DNA of 64,000 nucleotides from Chimonanthus salicifolius (taxonomy: Eukaryota; Streptophyta; Magnoliopsida; Laurales; Calycanthaceae): contig CM023540.1 in the NCBI GenBank assembly GCA_013350335.1, forward strand, positions 21,989,175 to 22,053,174. The letters run 5' to 3'. The notes beneath the pieces are model-generated. The model saw only the letters and a list, made by a program, of their open reading frames with translations, was not told where the DNA came from and searched no databases. This document shows, piece after piece, positions 47,001-57,899 of this stretch (position 1 is the stretch's first letter; each line of letters starts with the position of its first letter). The position numbers and the translations under genes are program-made.

Positions 47001-50000
47001 ATTGTGTTAAATGATCCAATCCTATGGCTCTGTCAACCTCCAGAGGACTATGCCACAAAGCCAGATCAAGGAGCGCCTTACTAGCCATGATAATAACTGG
47101 AGAGGAGCCATTAACTAAGGAAAGCCGTAGTTGTTTCACTAACTCTTCACTAGGTTTCCTTTCCACCAATCCAAAGAGACCAAGACACCTTGTTGCAACT
47201 CTCTGCACATCTGTATGAATGTGCTTTGCCTGTATTTGTCAGCACAAATAGAATAAGTAAGAACCTTGAAGGACTTTAAGAGGTAGAACATTTGGATGTA
47301 CCTCATACCACAACCAGAAAAGATTTTGGTACAAGGTATGGTTATTCTCATTCCAATGAGTCAGGAGTGGCATGAAGAACAAAACCACATTAGGTAGGAT
47401 GGTGCTTTTCTGCCTTTTACTTCCCAAGTCAATTCTCATGCTCAATATTAAGACAAGGCTGAAAACCAGGTAAAAGAAGTATTGCACCAAGTGAAACTTC
47501 AAGTTCTGCCCCTCCCAATACAATGGAAATGTTAATCATCCATTCCATCAAAACATTCAACTTAAATTTGCACAGCAAACAGACCATTAACTAAGAAACT
47601 GAAGACCAAAGAAATGCCAAAACTATAGCTGAAGGTAAGAGTCAATATGTTGATCTTTCTGCACCATTCACATACCCCTGGAAGTAAAATGGAGTGTAGT
47701 AATTCAGAAGCTTCAATGGCTTTTCCTTGCAAAGACCGAATTGATTTGACATTTTCCAGAAGGAGGCCAGTCACTGCAAGGCAATGCATCCACTGCATGA
47801 AGTCAGCTGTCCTCTCTCTGCAAGGACGAGCAAGCTCCTCAACAACACGAACAACAACTTCTTCAAATTCTCCAACAGAAGCATGCACTTTCTTTGCCAA
47901 TTCTGATACTGCCTTGGCCCAGTCTTTGTCTCCTCCAAGATTGATTCCATCCCCTATGACAACCTTGTTACCATCATCATCAACTTCTTGCTCAAGAGGC
48001 CTGTTCAGAAGCTCATTTACAAAGATACCAGCAACTCTCCTGTTTGTAGTGTCAGAAAAGTCAAGCATTGTTCCAAGCAAAAGTAGCTGCCGAGATGCAA
48101 AGCGGTAATTTGGCCCTGAAACGGTCACATGGTTCACTTTGTAAGGCCAAGAACAGAAGTCCAGTTACAGAACTAATATGGAGGATATTAGTACTAATAT
48201 GAAGGGCCCTAAATATGTGAAAGTGGTACCTATAGTTGATCCAGGAGGATATTCAGTGTACCCATGATCCTGGAAGATCTTCAGTGTACCTCAGTGTACA
48301 CAAATAGGACTGAGACTGAAAAAATCTATGCAAGGGCAGTTTCAGTCGACCGACTGACTTTGGGTCTGTAAAACACAGACAGTTTCTATGTACATTTCAG
48401 TCGACTGAACTTGAGAGTCAGTCGACTGGTTTTGTCCCAGTTGTTACAGAAGTTTTCTGACTGACATTCAGTCGACTGAAAACCATGATTCAGTCGACTG
48501 ATTTGGACTCTGATAAATCAAACAGTCTCAAAACTGACAGATTCAGTCGACTGAACTTCCTGTTTCACTCGACTGAATTCCCTGCAGTTAAGCAGTTGGA
48601 ATTTCTTTTGAGATTCAGCCGACTAAACTGAGTCTTTGAGCCGACTGAAATCCAAGCTGACACAAAATGTGTCAATTCCTGACAGTTTCTGGCAGTTTTT
48701 CTTTTGATTTTCCATGCATTTGAGCAGTTCCTAGCAGTTGGAACACACCAGAGAGTCTGTACCTGAGAGTTACTTGAATAGAAAAAAAAAAAACCAAAAA
48801 TAGGAAGGATTTTTCTTCCCAAATCTCGATCTCTCTCTTGAATTCTCACTCACCAACTCTTACACTTCCATTTGACTCAAAACATTGATCTGACAGGTTT
48901 CACTACATCAATATTCCCCCAAGAATCTCCATTGTGGGATAATCTAAACTTCACATTGGCAGCCTTCATATGGATGTGCAGCAATAATATAAGAAGATGG
49001 TCCACATTCAACATAGGGCGTACAGCCAATGGTTACAATCTCCCAAGCTGGTTCATTTCAGGGCATAGTCTATCCATAAGGGATTGATCACTGAATTATT
49101 TACTCACGTATCAAACTAATTTTTGAGGCCAGTATGCGACAGCTAAAGTTTAAATGAGATAAATACATAACTTCTTCCTAGGATGCATCACTCTGATCTT
49201 TGCGTGTATTGCCATATGCAACTATCAACATTATTCTGCCAGTTATTAGTCTCACCAGCTACAAGATGAGCTATAACCAATTCAATGTAATCAGAAACTG
49301 TTGCAGGGAGAACATTCTCCAGAAGGTCATTGTTGTCAGAAGCTTCTGCTGCATATACAGCAGCTTCTGTGCCTGCTGTTGCTGCTGCATCAGAGCCTTT
49401 AACCTGTATCATCATTCACAAAACACTCAGAAAATGAAAGGAACATGTGGCACACAGAGCTATAACTGCAAGAGTAGCACCTAACAATTTTAGAAATAAA
49501 TCCCAACATATCTGCATTTTGGAAAATCACTTGTACAAGATTGATAGGCTCAATCCTAAAATCAAAAGAAAAAGAAGACAAGATTAAAAGAACACAAAAG
49601 ATATAAAGGATATAACATGATTCGGCATGTAGGCCTTTGTCCATGGGAGTTCTCTTCACTAAAAACAAATAGAAAATACAAACAAAGAAAAGAGGAGAAA
49701 AGAGAAGACACAAAGACTTAACATGATTCAGCACATATGCCGACATCCATAAGGGACAACTTAGGTGTTTCTCTTCACTCGAAACGAATGGAAATAGAAG
49801 CCATGATGTACCCCTCTCAAGATCCCTCTCCCAATACAAGGGATTCAGCAACCCTAAGAGAGCATGTCACATAAGGAATGTAGCCTACTTTCAAAGGGTT
49901 AGGAATCAGCAATGAAAGATTTCAGCCACAAAAAGGGATTTTGGATTTTAATGCCGAGGAAAATTCTGCAAAGACTCTGCCTGAAAAATTGGAGAAAATC

Positions 50001-53000
50001 CAAATTTCACAATGAATTGGTGTGAACTTTCAGTCCTTGTCCTTGGATTGAAACATTGACTGAATCCAAAAGCTGAAACTTGACAACTTTTCCCTTGTTG
50101 AAGGGATGTAATTCAAAATTCACACTAATTTTTGTGAACCAGTTCAAAAAGGATAATCTCCAGTATTTATGGTAATGTGGTAAACTTCTCTCTTCTTTCC
50201 ATTCGTTCAGTCCATCCTCGATCCTTCTAAACCCTTGTGGATAGAAAGTCTCGAGGTTCCTTCAAGGGGAAGTGACAAATACCATGGAGAAGCTACCGTG
50301 CCAATCAAGAGAAAAGAAACATGAGGATTTTTTTGAAGCGCAATGCCGCAAAGAATATGAAGCAAAAAAGGCAAAGCATTTGTGAAGGATGGCCCCTATT
50401 ACAGCATTCAACACAAAAGATAATTGTGCGTGGAAATATTTAGGTTCCAACTTCTCCAGAAAATAAGACAGAATTTAACATGACAGAGACTCAATTGATC
50501 CATTTTCTAGGAACTAAAGGGATAAAGATACAGATGTAATGACCAAACAAGCAGCTCCTTGTAAAATTACATAATAATGCATATGTCGAGGATAACAAAA
50601 ATATGAAGCAAAAACACTTAAGAGCAGTAAACAACAAAAATTCCAAATTCCACACATTAAATTGAGCATCACTAACAAGATACATCTGTGTATTCATTAA
50701 TACTTTAAAAAAAATATTAAAAAGAAAAGAAACTGTGAATGGAAATGATAAAACAAAAGAATCTAGACAGTTACCTGTGCTTCACTTTGCAAGCGCATGC
50801 ATAAGGTTCTCCAATAGAGAGCAACTTCTGCTTCCATTAGTTTGATGTTACGAGCATGGTCTCCTGATATTTTAATCCCACAAAAGACTAAAGATCAAGT
50901 ACACAGAATCACAAATACCAACATTTGGTACCACCAGTTTGTTGCTGGTAAACCATAAAATAGGAGATTTCACCTCACTAAAAAAAGGTAGAAAATATGA
51001 GATTTCAACAGCTTTTATCAATCTATATGAAAAAAAAAAAAGGAACCAGAAGGCTGAATAATCATATACAACTGATCACAATGCAATGTATAAGATCTTG
51101 CTGAAATATATTCAATCCTATGAGGGATAACATGGTCATAAGACTCAGAAAAGTACAGCATTTTGTGCCCCAATTTCACATGTGGCATCCATGTAGGTCC
51201 CTGCTCATTGGACCAAAAGTATCCTCACTGTAGATGATGGCTGTCCTCCGTTCCTTTCCATCCATAATTGCATTTTGCAGACAGCCAATTAAAGGTTTAC
51301 AATCATCCAATCCAAATCATCTTTGAGGAATGCCATCCACAATGTGGCTCATGATATTCGATGGAATGGCAACTTCTAATGGACCTAGTGTAGGGAAATT
51401 GAGCCAAGAAATGTGCAGTTGAATGAGGCTCATAACTATAATTCCTCCAAAAAGGATCAAAGTGAAACCAAAATTTTGATTGGAAAAGACCGTGTATAAC
51501 AAATCGAAGACTGTTCCTCTATCCAAATATTACCATTCGAACAAACCAACTGCATAGTTGTGGTCATGTGAAGGCATGCAAAACCGCAACTAGTTATTTG
51601 GTTGGGGACAATAAGCCATGACCGTAACCACTGTTATATGACACTGCAATGCCATGCATGTATTTGTGAAGCAAGAAATTAATTCCACAACCAAAATAAC
51701 CCAGAAGCACTTACTGTATATAGCTGATCAACTAATTATAATTATATTAGAACCAAAAGATTCAAAATGGTATATGACATGCCACAATGCATATAAATCA
51801 TGAAAGATAATATTCTAGGTGACCTTATTCTGCTGCCACTCGGAGCTATCATGAATTAAAAAATAATGCCTTAAACATTTGGAGCACCTTGTGTTTCATG
51901 CATCACTTAGCTTTGATTTCTACTAACCTTCATGCAGATCAGATGTTGACCCCAAGAACTGCCTGATACTTTGACCATCTTGTACATGCACCACCTCAGC
52001 TTTCAAAAGAGCCTCCATCACAGCTTCTCCAACTGATTCATATGTTTCCACGTCAAGAAACTTAAGGAGGGTCACGGGATCTCCATTGCAGCATTTCATG
52101 AGCCACTCATCTTTCAACAACTTCAAACATTCCTTCGTTACAGCAGGGGACCTATCAGCAAGCCCTCTCTGTAGAATAGTAGTCCTAAGCTTGATGCTGA
52201 GAATCAAACAAAACAGATAAAAAGGAGTAGATGAGTGCCTTAGATGCTAGAAGTTGCAAGAATAACCATATCTCTGAAACGAGCAACTAAAGAGATTCTT
52301 TAACAGTCAGGATATTACCTGAGGCTCTGAAGGGGAAACTTATTTGCCAAAACACAGTATGCCGCCTTGCGCACCAACTCACTCACATCAAGCGTGTGTT
52401 CAATAATTGACACTGACGTGATATTTGAAGGGGGTAAGGACAGAAGTATTGTTTTGCGTACCTCCTAGAGTGCATATGATTGGTCATGAAACACCATATA
52501 ATTTAAAAAAAAAAATGTATCAACAACAAAACCAATGCTGAGCATGAAACTAAAAGGAAAAGTAACATAAAAATCATACTGCATTTTGTTCAAGGGGCAA
52601 AGCATGCAGGAACCGATTGACTATATCTGCACTCTCTGAATCATTGGAAAATCGGGCTAGGGCACGAACTGCATAAATGCGGACAGCAGGGACCTTATCC
52701 TCAACTCTTTGCAACATGCTATCTATGACATCATCCCAAAGTTCATTACTTACTTCAGCATCATCTGGCAACCGCAATATAATCTACATAGGTAAACCAC
52801 AAATTATTGGATTCTCTAATGCAAAAGAATACACCCATGTGAAAATAGCCAATAAATAAAATTAAAATGGCAGCCACAAAATAAAGGAAACTGCAAGCAT
52901 AAGGCCAAGTATAACCAATTTTCTCTTACATTACGCATTCATATTTATCCAGTAAACACTAGAATATAACAAATTCAAAAACCCCAACACTGTAAACCAT

Positions 53001-54942
53001 CTTTTAAAAACAGTTATGTACACATTCATAAATACATACAAAGATACATATATATATGGCATTTTAATTAATAGATCAATTCTGCTATGTTGCAAGTACA
53101 GCTATTTTACCCCATAATACACTCCTATAGATAGAGACACTCAAACTTATTGTCTCAATATCTTCAATGACAGAACCCCATAGAAGGGGGGGAAACTGGC
53201 GGTGCTGAGGATTACTAACCTACTTCCCTTGTCAAGAGAAATATCAAATAGATAGCACCAACCATTCTGACATACTCAAAACATATGAAATTGAGATCAA
53301 AGCCCATGCTCTTTAGCAAAACAGAACAAGGAAAAAAAATGACCCATCAATTCTACTGAACCACTTTTTTTAAAGATTATTGGCCTAAAATTTCTTTTTT
53401 TTATGACCAAGGTGTCCAGGCCTCTTAGAGCACCCGACTAATCCTCAGCGCATGTGCAAGCATTCCTACCCACACACATAGGTGGAGTGGGAGTCAAACT
53501 CAGGACTACCCTTCTTGAGTTTAGGTCTCTGTCCTAAAATTTCTGAAAGCCAAACAGTGGATCGTAATATTTCTTCTATTTATGACTTGCAGTAGATGTC
53601 CTGTAATGCAAAGCCCATCAGTCATACAATCCCAGTTATCACACCATTCCAGTTACCCAAAGCTACATCATCTGCTGACCCCGTCTCTTTTGTCTTCTCC
53701 CTTTCTTTGCCATTTCAACAACAACAATCAAGTGCCTTAGTTTATCCTGTAAGCATGATTCCTTAGCTCTTAGCTCCACGTACTTATAATTATTTGCCCT
53801 GACAGACTTCAGGTACACATGTGCTAGGCAATCCATGATACCTCCACAAATAATTAAAGCAGACTTGGACGAACAATGAGAAAGACTGGAACCACCGATT
53901 TGGTAATTGAATTCTCTGCAAAAAAGTTGGTCCAACTCAAGAGATATTTTCCTGTTTTCAGGTAACTTTAGAACCACCTCAACAGAAACGGATATCATCT
54001 TTCATCTGGATATTTTGCCACAGTAAGGAATTGCCTCCTATTCAGAATCACATGGCCAGTCATGTGAATAATTCCAGCCACCCCAGTATAGCCCGTAGTC
54101 TAATAACGATGTTGATTCAAATTCTTCACAATCCTCTCCATTACCACTTTTGGGCAATCAAGGAAAAAAATTGAAGAATTACCCATTCAAAAGATAATAT
54201 CAATAGATCAAGCAGGTTGACCACCAATTGCAGCAAGGTATAACTACAGGCACATCTATTGGGTGGGCTATTAAATAAATAAACAAAAGGACCTGTAAAA
54301 GAAATTTTAAAAGAAATTTTATAGAAATGCAGATATTGCACTTCTTGTATCATCCAAATCCTTGATTGGGCAATCAAATAAACCCTAATTAAAAACACAC
54401 TTACCATAATCTCGAAAATATATTAAAAAGGAGGTAGCGAAATCACAGAACTAGAATAAACATTCCCCTAAAATAAATAAATAAAATGTGGAACAAACGA
54501 AATCATCATGTTCATAAGAGAAAATTTAACAGAAGTGCAGAAATCCTAATTTAATTGAAGAGCAAGTGACCTCGGAGATGATCTGGCAAGAGCGGGCTCG
54601 GGCGGTCTTGTCGGCGGCTTCAGAAGCAGTGAGAAGGAACCTCAGGAAGTGTTTGAGGAAGGCGTCGCAGTGGGCGGCATTCTTGTCATCACGACGAGCG
54701 GCAAACATGGAGACGAAGCGGACGATGCGCTCGGTAGAAGGGCTTTTACGGGGGAAATGGAAGATGGGTTTGATGCATTTGGAGAATGAGGAGAAGAAAT
54801 GGGGAAGGTGGGAGGACGAGGAACGAAGGGCTGAGATCTCTTTAAGCTTCCGGGGATGGACGGCATTGGAGAGACGGCATTCGTCCAAAATCCTACATAT
54901 CTGACTGCAGAGATGCTTCTGCTCTTCATCTTTGACACCCAT
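44081..54942 (-). CDS. CAP-G: Condensin complex subunit CAP-G (condensin I, subunit 3), 12 exons, 1035 aa
   Basis: Non-SMC HEAT-repeat subunit of condensin I, needed for mitotic and meiotic chromosome condensation. Exons: 54942-54571, 52783-52580, 52464-52319, 52196-51928, 50863-50775, 49403-49256, 48115-47676, 47229-46718, 46305-46245, 46141-45863, 45130-44869, 44406-44081; CDS 3108 nt, frame intact. Family strings: RLPDDAEVSNELWDDVI, AYCVLANKFPLQSLSIKL, NYRFASRQLLLLGTMLDF, CRERTADFMQWMH, VQRVATRCLGLFGL, EGFAKILLLSENYPSIPA. The middle third is the Cnd3/CAP-G C-terminal HEAT block. The tail is basic then acidic/Ser-rich (SSDDEETSP, KTPS, TDEEESD) with possible CDK sites. Intron 9 (46244-46142) is GC-AG with donor AAG|GCAAGT; all others are GT-AG. 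The ATG at 54942 is preferred: the upstream in-frame ATG at 55140 would only add Arg/Glu repeats translated from a GA-rich leader. Confidence 0.96.
48398..48650. repeat. Array of paired CAGTCGACTG palindromes in CAP-G intron 6
   Basis: CAGTCGACTG or a close variant starts at 48398, 48419, 48469, 48491, 48544, 48566, 48616 and 48638. The sites come in pairs 21-22 bp apart, and the pairs repeat every 71-75 bp; an additional degenerate site lies at 48343. Motifs decay toward 48650 (CAGCCGACTA, GAGCCGACTG). The DNA between sites differs from unit to unit, so spacing and motif are conserved better than sequence. Confidence 0.85.
53396..53532 (-). mobile_element. SINE family A, 5'-truncated, in CAP-G intron 1
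   Basis: Minus-strand body with GGACACCTTGGTCATAAAAA at its 3' end and CCTGAGTTTGACTCCC (box B-like) near the other end. Flanked by the perfect 12-bp duplication CCTAAAATTTCT at 53384-53395 and 53533-53544. Same orientation as the host gene. Confidence 0.8.
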
Positions 54943-54944
54943 CA

Positions 54945-55078
54945 ACTCTCTCTCTCTCTGTCTCTCTCTCGCTCTGGTTGTTCTTCTCCTCTCTCTCTCT
55001 CGCTCCGGTTGTTCTTCTCCTCTCTCTCTCTCTCGCTCTGATTGTTCTTCTCCTCTCTCTCTTCCCGTCACTCGCTCT
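54945..55078 (-). repeat. GA-rich tandem repeat in the CAP-G 5' leader
   Basis: On the minus strand, GA runs alternate with GAGAAGAACAACC(G/A)GAGCG blocks, three units of about 35-40 bp. Such GAGA runs are typical of BPC/GAGA-factor binding leaders in plants. They create a long Arg/Glu-rich upstream extension of the CAP-G frame that is not part of the protein. Confidence 0.7.
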
Positions 55079-55107
55079 CTCTGGGAATTATTTTTGAATC
55101 CTCGATG

Positions 55108-55122
55108 GGCGGGAAACTTATA
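55108..55122 (-). promoter_or_regulatory. CAP-G promoter: TATA box adjoining an E2F-type site
   Basis: Minus strand reads TATAAGTTTCCCGCC: a TATA-like TATAAG at 55117-55122 directly followed by TTTCCCGCC at 55108-55116, the canonical E2F/DP site, about 165 bp upstream of the ATG. Known S/G2 genes in plants carry such sites, which suits a condensin gene. The adjacency of the two elements is unusual. Confidence 0.6.
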
Positions 55123-55411
55123 CCTTTTTGTAGAACTCACCCAACTCGGTGCTGTTAATATATATTTTAATAACTCGACATTTGATATTTTTAAGTCTAT
55201 TAAATATATTGTATTTATTAATTTTTAATATAAAATTTTATATATCTGACATTGGGTCATAAGAATATATGATTAAATTTAAATTTTTAAATTAGAATTA
55301 AAAATCTTCAAGTTTATCCATATATTTTTATTAATTTGTATAAAATTTTAAAAACAGTTTTTTGAAAAAAATATATGTTTAAGTAAATTTAAAAAATAAA
55401 TAAGGCCCTTG

Positions 55412-55530
55412 GTACTTATACTTTAGCTAAAGGATATGCACCGATTAACACCATAGGGACTCGAATTCAAACTCACAACCTCTCACTTCTTGAGGCTAGA
55501 CTTTACCGGTTGAGCTACCACATGTTGGGT
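55412..55530 (-). mobile_element. tRNA-derived SINE (family B)
   Basis: The minus strand opens GTGGTAGCTCAACCGGTAAA (box A-like), continues GCCTCAAGAAGTGAGAGGTT, then GAGTTTGAATTCGAGTCCC (box B-like), and ends near 55412. The same block order is seen at 14751-14887. Target duplication not found. Confidence 0.6.
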
Positions 55531-57335
55531 TTGATTAAATCTATAAGATATGTGTTTATATTAATTCTTTTGAATTTGAGTTATACTTGAGTTCTTGTCA
55601 TTCATTGAATGTGAGAATTTATCACTGCATAGGTCCATATTGGAAGTGTTTTCTTCAAGACTCGATCAAAATTTCAAGAGTGGAATTTGTCATTCCTGAA
55701 AAAATTAGTCTTCTTAATTCGATTAGCCATATTCTTCAAATAGTTATTAGGATTGTATTTGTAAAAAAGGTTACCCAACCTATCTCAACTTTAGAGGTAA
55801 TTGGATGAGGATTTCTTCAACAACCTTAAACCTAATTTTGATTTTTTTTTTCGAAAAAACCCATAGCATAAGACTCAAATAGGATCAATAGCTACAAATA
55901 CATAAGAAAACATCAAAGCAATGATTTACATCGAAGAAATAACATACAACATAACAATATTATGATTACAATTACAATCGTAAGACTCTGTGACTGATAT
56001 CACGTAATCTTCTTAACCTTGAGCTGCTTTGGGTCTGAAGTGTGCTAATTTTGGTCTAAAATGGGCTGATTATGAGTGTTGAAATGGACTAATCACGACT
56101 GCTAAAATGGGCAAGCTTTTGGTGGTGAAAGAAGTTGATTCTGAAGTCTAGAATGGATTTGTTTTGGATTAGAAGTTGGGCCAGTTTTGAGGTCTGAAAC
56201 ACTGCAAGTTGAAGGATTAGAAGTTCTTCTCATTGTTGCTCTACGAAAGTATTGTTCTAATTTTCTATAGATTCTTTTTCATATTATTAAAGTTACAGAA
56301 GCTTAATTATTATTATTATTTGAGTGAGATGTGATAGATTAAAGAATTGTACTTTATTTAAGATAAGATTGTGCTTGTTAGTAGCTAACACTAATAGTTG
56401 ATTTTTTATTTTGACTCTTGATTTTAATGTATTAATTTTTGTGATTAGCAGTGTTCTTTGAGGTTAATCTCTTGCTTAGGTACTTCAAAATCTTATAAGC
56501 ACTCTCCATAAATGAAAGGAGATGTTCAAAATCATCTTAGATTTTTGATAATTTAATTGTCCAATCTAAAACTATGAATAGACACTGAATAATATTATTA
56601 AAAAAACTTCCATTATCAATAAAATTTCAATGCAGAGCAACATTTCCCTTGAGTATGACCAATTGACCATTGTTGCATTGAGGATTGTCTCCCTAGTGCC
56701 AACTACACTCTCATGTGGGCCTTTTTAAATAGCACCCAACAAGTTTGGCTGTTCCTTTAATCTATAAATATTGATGGCATGTTTGCATAATAATTTTTGT
56801 AAATATAAATGAAAAATGATTTATTTGACTCTTTTTTTTTCATAATAATTTTTTTTTGAAAAAAAAAAATTATAGAGGGACTGAATTTCTATCACGATCG
56901 AACTTGAGCATGACGCATGACTCAATCTATGACCCATAACTTAATCCATGAGAAAAAAAAAAAGGGAAATGTTACTCAATCCATGACCCAACTAATGTGA
57001 GTGATGGCCTAATTTGTTCTATGATCCTATCCACAATTTGACTCATAGACCATGGTCCAACCTAAATATCTATCATATATGGCTTGATGAATTATGATCC
57101 ATGATCTTATTGAACTCATGTCCCGTGCCTAAACACTTCCAGCTAAGGCTTGGTACAGTCACTTATTGGGCCTTGGACATACATAATTGAAATCTTGGCC
57201 CACTAAGAAACCCTAGTTCTGGTCAATGTTGTGACTTTTTGAAAACCCTTCTTCTTCCTTCATTCCTATTCAGTCGTAGTAGGTAGAGCCATCTGAAATG
57301 TCCAAAAATTTAGCATTCTTTGTTAATTTTTTTTT
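55531..57335. other. Intergenic DNA without a recognisable gene
   Basis: Contains short imperfect direct repeats around 56030-56200 with AAAATGGGCTGAT/AATGGACTAATC-type words, and a degenerate GACCCATAACTTAAT-rich stretch at 56900-57130. No credible coding. Confidence 0.5.
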
Positions 57336-57494
57336 AGAATTGATTTGTGAACCGCCACTTTTACCTTTGGTGCATCAAAATTAGATGAAATATCTACTTT
57401 GTCTATACAAATGAGAAGAGGAATTAAAAAAAAGGGTAAAAATGAGTATTTCACTTACTTTTTATGCACATGGGGTGTGCACTAATCACTTCCC
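57336..57494. mobile_element. MITE of the GGGAATTGATT family, about 159 bp
   Basis: Left end AGAATTGATTTGTGAACC and reverse-complemented right end GGGAAGTGATTAGTGCACAC, with inner GAAATATCTACTTTG and GAAATACTCATTTTTACCC. Homologous to 34664-34841. Ends are more diverged than in that copy. Confidence 0.65.
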
Positions 57495-57732
57495 TAATTT
57501 TTTCTCTTAACATAATGGCTATTTTAGGTTTTTTCTTTGAGAAGTTAGAATTAAAGCATTTTAGAGATTAATAAAATTTGATAGAGCTTTGATATCGTGA
57601 TCTTCATAATTTGGTTGTTATTTGTTTATTTTTTATTTATTTTTTAAATTTCATAAACCTGGTATTTTGATATATTTTAATCATATTACAAAATTTAGCT
57701 CCGACGCATTAAAGTTATATCAATGCCTCAGA

Positions 57733-57895
57733 CATTTTTGTAAGACCAAGTTGTCTAGGCCTCTTAGAGTACCGGACTAATCTTTAAGGCATGTGCAAAT
57801 CTCCCTATCCAAATACATCGGGTAAAATTATGGAGAGTGGCTCTTTGGACAAGTAGAAATTGAACTCAAGACCTCCCACTTTCAAAGGTGAGTTC
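57733..57895 (-). mobile_element. SINE family A, diverged copy
   Basis: The plus strand shows GACCAAGTTGTCTAGGCCTC and TAGAAATTGAACTCAAGACC (box B reversed) in the same order as the 53396-53532 copy. Target duplication not clear. Confidence 0.6.
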
Positions 57896-57899
57896 TAGA

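Noticed and set aside
54943..55140. N-terminal extension of CAP-G from the ATG at 55140
   Set aside because: It is an Arg/Glu-repeat translation of the GA-rich leader, and lies across the proposed TATA/E2F promoter; family proteins start near the MGVKDEEQ position.
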